From an uncultured Collinsella sp. (GTDB lineage Bacteria; Actinomycetota; Coriobacteriia; Coriobacteriales; Coriobacteriaceae), in assembly GCA_902495355.1 (NCBI GenBank), contig CABUWV010000009.1:1-64000 (forward strand): 64,000 nucleotides of DNA, in the 5' to 3' direction. Position 1 is the stretch's first letter. Each line of letters opens with the position of its first letter. The translations under genes were made by a program, and so were the position numbers. Below, one piece after another: positions 26,539 to 34,218 of the stretch. The notes under the pieces are model-generated. The model was not told the DNA's origin. It ran no database searches and was given only the letters and a program-made list of their open reading frames with translations.

Positions 26539-27258
26539 ATGCTCGATACACACGAAAAACGGCCACTCTATTTACAGCTCACCGACGCGCTGCTCAAGCA
26601 GATCGTCGATGAATATCAAGCAGACGATAAACTTCCAACAGAAATGGAACTCTGCGACGAATACGCCGTAAGCAGAACAACCGTCCGACTTGCCATGAGT
26701 GAGCTGGAGCGTCGTGGAAGTATCTATCGAATCCAAGGTAAGGGGTCGTTTGTTGCACCGAAACGCGTTAGCGAGCTCAATTCACTTTTAGACTTTGACT
26801 TTGCAAGCCATTGCGATGGCGTTGATCCAGATGCCATTACCAAACATTTCGGCGGCCTCACATCAGGTCGTCCAATTTCCGTAATGATGCTCCAACAATT
26901 TGGATGTCAAAGTCGCGACAAAATTCAGCGTCTTGAATTGACCTACGAACTTGAAGGCAGCTTCATAGGCGCTGATACGTTCTTCATTTCAAAGTCGCGC
27001 GTTCCGAATAACCAGTTAGATTTTCAGGCATTTAGCAGAATCATGGACGACTTGTCCAAGTCTATCCAATCTGTTAGGGAAAGCTATAGAGCACGTCAGC
27101 TTAGCGATTCCGAAGCCAGTAATTATGGTGTTGCAAAACTTCCGGTCATCGAACTGACTCATTATGCTTACGACTCCGGAGGCAAACTAATCTCAATTGT
27201 CTGCCGCACCGTCTTAACTGGGCGAATCCCTTATCAAAACTTTATTTTCAAGTCCTAA
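26539..27258 (+). CDS. GntR-family regulator (HutC type)
   Basis: About 239 residues. The N-terminal winged helix reads PLYLQLTDALLKQIV through SRTTVRLAMSELERRGSIYR and GKGSFVAP. The remainder fits a UTRA ligand-binding domain (LELTYELEGSFIGADTFFIS). The ATG at 26539 follows GAGG by five bases; an in-frame ATG at 26521 is possible. It is encoded downstream of the DUF7916-like gene and divergent from the fourth EIIC-EIIB, which it probably controls together with its own operon. The ligand is likely a phosphosugar (family knowledge). Confidence 0.85.
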   Translation: MLDTHEKRPLYLQLTDALLKQIVDEYQADDKLPTEMELCDEYAVSRTTVRLAMSELERRGSIYRIQGKGSFVAPKRVSELNSLLDFDFASHCDGVDPDAITKHFGGLTSGRPISVMMLQQFGCQSRDKIQRLELTYELEGSFIGADTFFISKSRVPNNQLDFQAFSRIMDDLSKSIQSVRESYRARQLSDSEASNYGVAKLPVIELTHYAYDSGGKLISIVCRTVLTGRIPYQNFIFKS

Positions 27259-27270
27259 TGTTCTTTTTCT

Positions 27271-27411
27271 TTTGTCTCGATCTGTAACACGTAGCCGAGT
27301 TTTTAAGTCCTAACCGTTACAGATCGAGACAAACAAGGTAGGCCCCGCCGAATTGTCTCAATCTGTAACATCTGGTTGGTGGTTTCACCCCTACCTGTTA
27401 CAGGTTGAGAC
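27271..27411. repeat. Paired hairpin repeats (copies 6 and 7)
   Basis: Copy 6 (27271-27334) and copy 7 (27355-27411) start 81 bp apart. Copy 7 has a diverged loop but keeps the arms. The pair lies between convergent gntR and deoR. Confidence 0.8.
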
Positions 27412-27530
27412 GATTTGATAGTGGAGTCCTTATTTGCGCGTCATATCGCGTAGCGCTGACGCGCTGGTTTCCACAATGACAGGAGGTAAAAGTCCTCCCG
27501 CATCACCCGTTGGCAATCCCGTAGCGATAA

Positions 27531-28295
27531 CTAGCAAATAACCTGCGTGTGTTCCTCGATGGCGGCACGATCCTCGGCGGCGATGCCCGGCTCGCACACC
27601 ACGGCGTCCAAATTGTCCAGGCGGCAGAAGGTGTAGAAGTCGCGCTTGCCGATCTTGCTGGAGTCGGCGATCAGATAGCGCGAGTCGGCCTTGCTAAAGG
27701 CGAGCTGCTGGATGCGGCCCTCTTCCATATTGGATGTAGACACGTCGCCGTCCAGAATGCCGTTGGCACCGATAAACGCCGCGTCGATGCCCAGCGCACG
27801 CAGGGTATCCTCGGCCGTTGGTCCCACAAAAGCGGCGGTGCGGCGACGGTACATGCCGCCCACCAGGCACAGGTCGCAGTCTTCGCGCGCCTCGAGCAGG
27901 TTAAACACCGAAAGCGAATTGGTCACAATGCGCAGGCGAAACGCCGGCAGCATCGAGGCCATCTGCTCAACCGTGGTGCCCGTGCCCAAAAAGATGGTCG
28001 AGCCTTCCTCGATAAGCTCCACAGAACGGCGCGCAATCTGCAACTTTTCCTCGGCATGCTTCGTGCGCTTTTCGCTGTGCGAATACTCATGGCGCAGCAT
28101 AGCGTGTGGACGGCCCTGCGCACTGCGGGCTCCGCCGTGCACGCGCTCGATCTCGCCCAGGCTCGCAAGCTCCTCAAGGTCACGGCGGATCGTCATATCC
28201 GAGACACCTAACGCATCCGAAATCTCCTTGACCGAGACCGTTCCCTGTTCCTCGAGCAGCTGCCGAACCTTATCCTGTCGCTCCGCTTTAATCAC
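27531..28295 (-). CDS. DeoR-family transcriptional regulator
   Basis: About 254 residues from the GTG at 28295, which has GAGGA six bases upstream and gives the typical start IKAERQDKVRQLLEEQG. The DeoR helix-turn-helix is SVKEISDALGVSDMTIRRDLEELASLGEIERVHGGA. The sugar-phosphate sensing domain has FLGTGTTVEQMA, VTNSL, GGMYRRRTAAFVG and the C-terminal DSSKIGKRDF. DeoR proteins of this group (LacR, FruR, GatR) respond to phosphosugars. It is divergent from galM. GAACA direct repeats lie near its start, upstream of lacA and upstream of the EIIA gene, so it could be the LacR of this genome (inference). Confidence 0.88.
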   Translation of the reverse strand: MIKAERQDKVRQLLEEQGTVSVKEISDALGVSDMTIRRDLEELASLGEIERVHGGARSAQGRPHAMLRHEYSHSEKRTKHAEEKLQIARRSVELIEEGSTIFLGTGTTVEQMASMLPAFRLRIVTNSLSVFNLLEAREDCDLCLVGGMYRRRTAAFVGPTAEDTLRALGIDAAFIGANGILDGDVSTSNMEEGRIQQLAFSKADSRYLIADSSKIGKRDFYTFCRLDNLDAVVCEPGIAAEDRAAIEEHTQVIC

Positions 28296-28326
28296 GATGA
28301 GTCCTCGCTGTTCCACGCTCACGTCA

Positions 28327-28345
28327 ATTCAAACAATAACGAACA
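28327..28345. promoter_or_regulatory. Candidate DeoR operator
   Basis: ATTCAAACAATAACGAACA lies between deoR and galM and matches the GAACA-type direct repeats at 4841, 6728 and 6810. Confidence 0.5.
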
Positions 28346-28500
28346 AATTGTATCAGACTCGCGCGCGTCAGAAATGAACGCCCGCACAGCTCCAATCATC
28401 ACTTTTTTGAGAAAAATACCCCCTGCTTTAGTGGGGTGTAGTGATAATCTCGCCTGTTCGCGCTACAGTTTGTCGGAAATACCTCGATGTTAGGAACCAA

Positions 28501-29553
28501 ATGATCACTTCCGAGCTTTTCGGCACCGCGCCGTGCGGTACCCCCGTTCATCGTTACACCCTCAACGGGCCCGAGATCTGCGTTCGCATTATGGACTATG
28601 GCGCCACCGTGTTGGGCATCGACGTGCCCGACATCCCCGGCAACGTGCGCGATGTGGTGCTGGGCTTCGATAAGCTCGAGGATTACTTTGACAACCCCGC
28701 CTGCTTTGGCGCGACCATCGGACCTGTGGCCAACCGCACTGCAGGTGCCACGATCACCATCGCCGGCACGGACTGGCATATGCCGGCCAACGAAGGCGCC
28801 AACAACCTACACAGCGATCTTGAGCACGGCTTGCACAAGCGCGTGTGGGACGTTGAGCTCGACGAGGTCCACAATGCCGTGCGCATGACCACCTCGCTTG
28901 AGGATGGCGAGCTGGGCCTTCCCGGCAACCGAACCTTTACGGCTGTGTTTACCGTTACGCGCACCGGCGTCTTCCGCATCGAGTATGGTTGCGAGAGCGA
29001 CCGCGCCACCTACGTGTCCATGACCAACCACACGTACTTTAACCTTGCCGGCCATAACGCCGGCATGGACTGTGAGCACTTCTTTATCGCCAACGCTGCC
29101 CACTACTTGCCCATTAACGAGCAGAACATCCCCACCGGCGAAATCGCTCCGGTCGAGGGAACACCGTTTGACTTTCGCGAGCTGCGCCCCGTCGCACCCG
29201 GCATGGAGGCCGACGACCCGCAGATTAAGCAGGCCCGTGGCTACGATCACTGCCTGTGCATCGATGGCTATCAGTACGGCCGCAACCTGCGTCGCGCCCT
29301 ACATGTCGAGGAGATGTGGACCGGTCGTGAGCTGGACTACTACACCATCGCCCCGGGCGTGCAGCTCTACACCGGCAACTGGCTGGGCGACGAGCACGCC
29401 AAGGACGATGCCAACTATGGCTGGGGCGCCGGCTTTGCCCTCGAGGCCGAGATGTACCCCGACACGCCGCACCAGCCGCTGTTCCCGCAGGGCATTGTGG
29501 GTCCGGGTCACCCCTACAGTAATATGATCGAATACCACTTTATGAGGCACTAG
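28501..29553 (+). CDS. galM: Aldose 1-epimerase (galactose mutarotase)
   Basis: A 350-residue GalM. Family motifs are RIMDYGATVLGIDVPD, GATIGPVANRTAGA, the catalytic histidines in NNLHSD and SMTNHTYFNLAGH, YDHCLC, and GVQLYTGNWL with FALEAEMYPDTPHQP containing the catalytic glutamate. It interconverts alpha and beta galactose (or glucose). The ATG at 28501 has AGGA upstream; upstream in-frame codons lack a ribosome site. It is divergent from deoR and probably controlled by it. Confidence 0.92.
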   Translation: MITSELFGTAPCGTPVHRYTLNGPEICVRIMDYGATVLGIDVPDIPGNVRDVVLGFDKLEDYFDNPACFGATIGPVANRTAGATITIAGTDWHMPANEGANNLHSDLEHGLHKRVWDVELDEVHNAVRMTTSLEDGELGLPGNRTFTAVFTVTRTGVFRIEYGCESDRATYVSMTNHTYFNLAGHNAGMDCEHFFIANAAHYLPINEQNIPTGEIAPVEGTPFDFRELRPVAPGMEADDPQIKQARGYDHCLCIDGYQYGRNLRRALHVEEMWTGRELDYYTIAPGVQLYTGNWLGDEHAKDDANYGWGAGFALEAEMYPDTPHQPLFPQGIVGPGHPYSNMIEYHFMRH

Positions 29554-29577
29554 GCCCACAACGCGACATCTCGCACA

Positions 29578-29613
29578 GCAGCGCCCGCCGGCACCACCGC
29601 CGACGGGCGCTGC
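29578..29613 (+). terminator. Hairpin after galM
   Basis: GCAGCGCCCG (29578-29587) pairs with 29604-29613. The T-tract is weak. Confidence 0.6.
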
Positions 29614-29661
29614 TTCATGCCTAAATCCTTCTTTTCGATGCCACCGAATTGGTGACATAAC

Positions 29662-29813
29662 AAAACTATGCCGAATTACTACGATGAACCCACTATGTCC
29701 GACCACGCGCTGGTTTATAAAAAATTAGCAACTCGTCTACCTGCGGTTTTATTCTCTGCAAATTTGGCATGCTCGGCGATAAGCAATTCATCGTAGTAAA
29801 CCGGCATAGTTTT
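29662..29813. mobile_element. MITE-like element with 27-bp terminal inverted repeats
   Basis: The ends AAAACTATGCCG... (29662-29688) and ...CGGCATAGTTTT (29787-29813) are inverted copies with two mismatches over 27 bp. The 98-bp centre is AT-rich and has no gene. No clear target duplication is seen. A non-autonomous transposable element is the best reading; a large regulatory hairpin is the alternative. The rest of the 29554-29879 gap holds only the galM hairpin. Confidence 0.6.
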
Positions 29814-29879
29814 GGCGGACAGCGCCACACAGATCCCCTACGAAGGCAAAATGATCCGTTTTCCTCCGTCCCCAAGGGA

Positions 29880-30362
29880 TCAGTTGAACAGATTGCCGAT
29901 GGGATCGGGGGCGGAACTGGGGAGATGGCGGATTTCTAGCTCTATACCGAGCTTTTGCAACTCTTTGAAGGCGGCGATGTCTGTATCGCCTACGGCAACG
30001 GCAGGCGTTGCAGAGCGCTTGCCCTCCCCCGCCCGCATATGGCCAATGCTGATCTTGGTGATCGGCACACCACCCTTAACCAGCGCGAGCGCATCGGCGG
30101 GTGAGGCCACCATGATCAGGATCCATTGACGCGGCGTTGCGGTATTAATGATGTCGATAGTCCTTTGCACCGAGAAAAACCGCATCCAAACGCCTTCTGG
30201 CGCCGCCACTCTCATAGGGGCCCATTGACGCGAATCCGCCGCGATCTCATCGTTGACGATAAGGATAAGGTTGGAGCCCACGGCCTCGTTCCACAGCTCA
30301 ACGTCTTGCCCGTACATGAAACGGTCATCGATACGCGTGAGAAGGATCTTGGGTTGAGCCAT
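29880..30362 (-). CDS. Mannose/sorbose-type EIIB homologue lacking the phospho-histidine
   Basis: A 160-residue homologue of mannose-family EIIB, closely similar to the EIIB at 39667. That protein has the phosphorylated histidine H17 in IDNRLVHGQ; this one has Y17 in IDDRFMYGQ. The rest of the fold is kept, including SNLILIVNDE, VKGGVPITKISIGHM and AFKELQKLGIELEIR. It therefore cannot carry phosphate in the usual way and may be a regulatory decoy or a decaying duplicate. The start is taken as the ATG at 30362, matching the paralogue. No other PTS gene is adjacent. Confidence 0.82.
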   Translation of the reverse strand: MAQPKILLTRIDDRFMYGQDVELWNEAVGSNLILIVNDEIAADSRQWAPMRVAAPEGVWMRFFSVQRTIDIINTATPRQWILIMVASPADALALVKGGVPITKISIGHMRAGEGKRSATPAVAVGDTDIAAFKELQKLGIELEIRHLPSSAPDPIGNLFN

Positions 30363-30569
30363 GGCTGCCCCATTCTGTTTGAGACCCATACGAGCGGGAC
30401 GTCGGCCACCAACTCAACAGCAGGTCAAGCGCCAAATGGACGCCGCAGACATCACGTCTCCAATATTAGTGCATTTAAAGTGAGAAAAGCCGTCAGAACA
30501 CTTGCGCGGATGTGCGATGTCCCGTATCATAGACAGCCGTTGACGCCTCAGTTGCGTCACCACATGGCC

Positions 30570-30645
30570 GCCAGCGTAGCTCAGTTGGTAGAGCACCGCT
30601 CTCGTAAAGCGGGGGTCACCGGTTCGAGCCCGGTCGCTGGCTCCA
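30570..30645 (+). tRNA. tRNA-Thr (anticodon CGU)
   Basis: A 76-nt cloverleaf: acceptor GCCAGCG/CGCTGGC, D-arm GCTCAGTTGGTAGAGC, anticodon stem CCGCT/AGCGG with loop CTCGTAA, T-arm with GGTTCGAGCC, and an encoded CCA end. The CGU anticodon reads ACG threonine codons. Confidence 0.95.
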
Positions 30646-30657
30646 TTGCACAAGATA

Positions 30658-30679
30658 GCCGCCTTCGGGCGGCTTTTTT
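30658..30679 (+). terminator. tRNA-Thr terminator
   Basis: GCCGCC-TTCG-GGCGGC followed by six T residues, 12 bases after the tRNA. Confidence 0.92.
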
Positions 30680-30854
30680 GTTGCCGATTTCGAGCGCGAA
30701 TCCGCCAATCCAAGCACAACGCCGCCGGCAACTCCCCTACTCAACAAAAAGCCCCGCCAACCGCAATCCCCAAGGGAACCGCGATTAACGGGGCTCAAGC
30801 GCGCTCCTCAATGGAAATCACGCCAGCATACGAGCAGCTCAACCGAGCAGCTCG

Positions 30855-31328
30855 TTACTCCTCCCAGTAAGCGTCTGCAAGCAGCTTAAAGCAGATCTTC
30901 TTGACCGGCTGCGCGCCATCGCCCGAGAACTCGAGCGTGGGCATATGAGGCTCTCCGGCAACAAACAGCGCAAACTTGTCGTCAGCAAGATCGCCGGCGA
31001 TCGAGGCGTCGGAATCGACCAGATCGTAGTCGTCCTTCTCGTCGAACTCCTGGACCAGCGTCAGGCTGCCCGTGGCAACCTTAAAGGCCTCGCGACCCTC
31101 GACGTCGATCTGCAGGTCGTGATAGCGCTGATGCGTCTCATAGTGAGCCTCGGCTTCGGGACGCGTCGTGGGAGCCATGACGTTCGCAAAGACCTTGTCG
31201 CCCAGAATCGGATGGCTGCCGACCTCGAGCTTCGCCGGATCGTTCTCCTCGAGCCAATCGATCAGCACGTCGAGGCCCTTGAGCATTCCACGGTACTCCT
31301 CGATATCGCCCAATGCACCGTAAATCAT
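30855..31328 (-). CDS. YhcH/YjgK/YiaL-family protein
   Basis: A 157-residue cupin-like protein of the YhcH/YiaL family, often encoded with sialic acid, amino-sugar or beta-galactoside genes and thought to act as a sugar anomerase or isomerase. Visible family residues include MIYGALGDIEEY, ETHQRYHDLQIDVEGRE, the Glu/Asp-rich centre, and the metal-site region FALFVAGEPHMPTL with the C-terminal VKKICFKL. GAGGGG is six bases before the start. It lies downstream of a nagA remnant, which hints that it once followed an amino-sugar gene. Confidence 0.85.
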   Translation of the reverse strand: MIYGALGDIEEYRGMLKGLDVLIDWLEENDPAKLEVGSHPILGDKVFANVMAPTTRPEAEAHYETHQRYHDLQIDVEGREAFKVATGSLTLVQEFDEKDDYDLVDSDASIAGDLADDKFALFVAGEPHMPTLEFSGDGAQPVKKICFKLLADAYWEE

Positions 31329-31360
31329 CTAAATCCCCTCTCGGATCGTTTCTTTGGCGG

Positions 31361-31493
31361 CTACTCGGCAAACGCATTACCGACGCTGTTGCCACCCACA
31401 TGCGTCTCGACCAGGGTAAGGTCGGGATTGAACACGACAGTGTCGGCGTCGCGCCCCGGCATAATGCTACTGCACTTGTCGTCGACATGAGCT
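31361..31493 (-). pseudogene. C-terminal remnant of a nagA-like gene
   Basis: The minus strand from about 31493 down to a TAG at 31361 encodes roughly 44 residues: HVDDKCSSIMPGRDADTVVF, then NPDLTLVETHVGGNSVGNAF, then AE. This matches the end of NagA at 34219 (HIEDKCGSIMPGRDADFVVF and onward). Nothing of the catalytic domain remains. It lies between lacC copy 2 and yhcH, indicating that a second nagA once stood here or that a duplication left this end behind. Confidence 0.85.
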
Positions 31494-31525
31494 AGCAACC
31501 GATGCCGGGGCCGCAGCACAAGCTC

Positions 31526-32461
31526 CTACAGCTCGGTCACGACAACGCCGTTGTAAACCTCGTCCCAACGATCCATAACCAAGTGGCCAGTCATGGGATC
31601 CATGGCATTGAGCTTGCCGCAGGTGTTGGCGGTACGCAGCACCGTCTCGTCGTCGGCGCCGGCAGCAATCGCATGTGCGAAGCCGGCAATGGTCGAATCG
31701 CCAGAGCCCGTAGCGTTAACGGCGGGGATATCGGGGGTCTTGGCGCGGAACGCACGGCCATTGTGGAAGCCAACTGAGCCGGCAGCGCCCATGGATACGA
31801 CGACCCAGGGGATATCGGAGAAGCGGGCGTCAGAGGCGAGCGCGGAACGGAGCTCGTCCACATCGTCGGTGGTAAAGCTCGTGCCCAGAAGGCCGTTAAT
31901 TTCGGTCAGGTTAGGCTTAACCAGCTCAGGCTTGACCTCGGACTTGAGCGCAGCCTCGAGCGAGGCACCCGAGGTATCGAGCAGCACCTTGGCGCCGGCG
32001 TTCTCGGCAATGCCCGTGATCTTGGCATAGTAGTCCGCCTCGACGCCGCGGGGCAGCGAACCCGAGATGGTAACGACATCGGCCTTGCTCGCAAGCTCGG
32101 CGAACTTGGCGGTAAAGGCATCGAGCTCCTCGGGGGCAATCGTCGGGCCGCTCTCGAGCAACTCGGTCTGGTTGCCAGCATGAAGGATATTGAGGCAGAT
32201 GCGGGTCTCGCCCTTGATGGGCACAAAATCATTCTTAATGCCGTTGGCATCCATGAGCTCGGCCATATAGGCGCCCATATGACCACCAAGCAGGCCGGTT
32301 GCCACGACATCGTCGCCCAGCTGGCCCAGGACGCGGGCCACGTTGAGGCCCTTACCGCCGGCGGTCTTTTCGGGCGTCACGCGGTTGACGTCGTCGATAA
32401 TGAGCTCATCGAGCTGATAGCGCGTATCGACGGACGGGTTCATCGTAACGGTGAGGATCAT
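31526..32461 (-). CDS. lacC: Tagatose-6-phosphate kinase (PfkB family), copy 2
   Basis: A 311-residue paralogue of the kinase at 1641, with the same motifs (TVTMNPSVDTRY, GGKGLNVAR, NATGSGDSTIAGF) and few substitutions. The ATG at 32461 has AGGAG six bases upstream. It follows a LacX paralogue but has no lacA or lacB beside it. The nearby amino-sugar operon makes tagatose-6-phosphate through AgaS, so this copy probably serves that route, while copy 1 serves lactose. 1-Phosphofructokinase activity cannot be excluded. Confidence 0.86.
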   Translation of the reverse strand: MILTVTMNPSVDTRYQLDELIIDDVNRVTPEKTAGGKGLNVARVLGQLGDDVVATGLLGGHMGAYMAELMDANGIKNDFVPIKGETRICLNILHAGNQTELLESGPTIAPEELDAFTAKFAELASKADVVTISGSLPRGVEADYYAKITGIAENAGAKVLLDTSGASLEAALKSEVKPELVKPNLTEINGLLGTSFTTDDVDELRSALASDARFSDIPWVVVSMGAAGSVGFHNGRAFRAKTPDIPAVNATGSGDSTIAGFAHAIAAGADDETVLRTANTCGKLNAMDPMTGHLVMDRWDEVYNGVVVTEL

Positions 32462-32520
32462 TTCTAGCTCCTTATCTCGCAGGCTCCTTATGCCTTGCAA
32501 AACGAATTGGCTACATGCGA

Positions 32521-33402
32521 CTACAGAATCTCGATTGTGAACGAGCGCACGATGGTTTCTTTGGGCTTGGCGATAAGGCAGCCGCGCTTGTGCTCAAGCA
32601 CGTCATCCTCATCGGAACAGGTCGAGAGGCCGCCCCAGGGTTCAACTGCCACAAAATCACCCTCGGGCTTGCTCCACACAATGAGGTACGGGAAGCCCTC
32701 AAAGCTCAGGCGAACGCCCTTGTCCTCGCCCTTTTTGGAAAGCGTGACCTGACGGCTCTCGAGCACGTCAAAGATGGTCTCCGCAAAATCGAAGAGCTCA
32801 TGCGACAAAGGCAGCGTCTTTCCCACCATGGGGTTCTTGGAGCGCCTGTCCACATCAATCAATCCGGTCGAGGGAACGGCGGTGCAGAGCTCCGCAGCCT
32901 CGTCTTTCTCAAAACGCAACTCGTAGTCCGTATAGGACTCACCCTCGTCGAGCGGACACCTAAAGCCGGGGTGTCCACCGATAAAGAAAGGCATGTCCTC
33001 GGTGCCCTCGTTGGTAACCTCATAGGAGACACGCACGGCGGCGTCCTCGAGCGTATAGCGGGCGACAAGTTTAAACGGATACGGATAATCGCTCAGCAGC
33101 GCGGCGTTATCCTCGGATGCCAGGCACATAGCCAGCTCGTTTGTGCTTTGGCTCAACAGCTTCCACTCCTGCTTGCGCGCAAAGCCGTGGCGGGCGAGCT
33201 TCACATGATGTCCGGCAAACGTCATGGCGCTGTTATCGCGCAAACCTCCGCAAATCGGGAAGCAAATCGGTGCCTGGCCGGACCACACGGCGGGATCGCC
33301 CTGCCACAAGTACTCGCGACCTCCAGCCTCAATCGAAGTAAACGAGCCGCCGGCCGTGGAGACCTTGATAGAAATCGAATCGTTGGAGAGAGCGTATTCC
33401 AT
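32521..33402 (-). CDS. lacX: Aldose 1-epimerase-like protein (LacX type), copy 2
   Basis: A 293-residue paralogue of the protein at 2633, sharing STAGGSF, EYLWQGDPAVWSGQAPICFP, HGFARKQEWKL, GGHPGF and the C-terminal WSKPEGDFVAVEPW. The ATG at 33402 follows AAAGGA by six bases; the longer upstream frame is not coding. It lies 59 bp upstream of lacC copy 2, the same pair order as at 1641-3514, so the two genes were duplicated as a unit. Confidence 0.82.
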   Translation of the reverse strand: MEYALSNDSISIKVSTAGGSFTSIEAGGREYLWQGDPAVWSGQAPICFPICGGLRDNSAMTFAGHHVKLARHGFARKQEWKLLSQSTNELAMCLASEDNAALLSDYPYPFKLVARYTLEDAAVRVSYEVTNEGTEDMPFFIGGHPGFRCPLDEGESYTDYELRFEKDEAAELCTAVPSTGLIDVDRRSKNPMVGKTLPLSHELFDFAETIFDVLESRQVTLSKKGEDKGVRLSFEGFPYLIVWSKPEGDFVAVEPWGGLSTCSDEDDVLEHKRGCLIAKPKETIVRSFTIEIL

Positions 33403-33558
33403 TGTCCATCCTTTCGAACAACTGCTTTTTGCTCGCAAGAACCCGTCTCGGCCCTGACCAAAGGACAAACCCGCACGTTCATCGATGCGTCTGGTTTCCC
33501 AGGCATGCAACGGGGTACCATACAGACATTGATGCAATTACAGCTGAAAGGCCTTCTT

Positions 33559-34143
33559 ATGCGAACCATCATCCTTTATGCCTCACGCCACCACGGCAAT
33601 ACGAAAAAGCTCGTGGACGCCATCGTCGAGGCACACCCCGAGATCGATACCCTCGACGTCAAGGCGCTCGGTAAAAACGAGTACCCCGACCTGCACGAAT
33701 ACCATCTGATCGGTGTCGCCACGGGCATCTATTACTCCGAGATCGACAAGGACATGGCACGTGTGCTCACGAACGTGCTGCAGCCGCAGGACAAGGTGTT
33801 TGGCCTTATGACCTACGGTGGCAAAAACAAGTGGTACGGCAAGGATATCGATGGCATCTGCCGCATGAGGCAGGCCATCTTTATGGGCGTCTACGGCTGT
33901 CCCGGCTTTGATACGTGGGGGCCGTTCAAACTCACCGGCGGTGTCCAGAAGGGGCACCCAACTGCCGAAGAGATTAAGGGAGCTGTCGATTTCTTCGACA
34001 AAATCGAAGATGAGTACGGCGATATCATCGTCGAAGAGTACGCCAAGCGCGAGAAGCGTCTAGCATACGAAAAGGAGCATCCCGCGGGGGGTCTTGTGGC
34101 CGGCGTCAAGCGCACGGCAAAGAAGATCGCTAACAAGCTGTAA
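33559..34143 (+). CDS. Flavodoxin-domain protein
   Basis: A 194-residue flavodoxin-like protein. The FMN phosphate loop is YASRHHGNTKKLVDAI near the N-terminus, followed by the usual alternating strands (HLIGVATGIYYSEID, KVFGLMTYGGK). The C-terminal 35 residues are Lys/Glu-rich and extend beyond the domain. The ATG at 33559 has AAAGG upstream; the long in-frame extension to 32515 is antisense to lacX and is not coding. It probably carries electrons in a redox reaction that cannot be named. It is convergent with nagA. Confidence 0.82.
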   Translation: MRTIILYASRHHGNTKKLVDAIVEAHPEIDTLDVKALGKNEYPDLHEYHLIGVATGIYYSEIDKDMARVLTNVLQPQDKVFGLMTYGGKNKWYGKDIDGICRMRQAIFMGVYGCPGFDTWGPFKLTGGVQKGHPTAEEIKGAVDFFDKIEDEYGDIIVEEYAKREKRLAYEKEHPAGGLVAGVKRTAKKIANKL

Positions 34144-34174
34144 CTGTTAAGGTGCTTTTGAGCGTTTAACCCAT

Positions 34175-34213
34175 ACGGCGGGTCCGAGCAGATTCGGGCC
34201 CGCCGTCTTTTTC
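34175..34213 (+). terminator. Terminator between flavodoxin gene and nagA
   Basis: ACGGCGGGTCCGA (34175-34187) pairs with 34194-34206, followed by CTTTTTCT. Confidence 0.85.
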
Positions 34214-34218
34214 TATCG

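Noticed and set aside
11607..27411. Hairpin repeats as a CRISPR array
   Set aside because: Copies are palindromic, occur singly or in twos kilobases apart, have no regular spacers beyond the pair, and no cas genes are present.
32515..33558. Long N-terminal extension of the flavodoxin gene
   Set aside because: It is antisense to lacX copy 2; the real start at 33559 has a ribosome site and begins with the flavin-binding motif.
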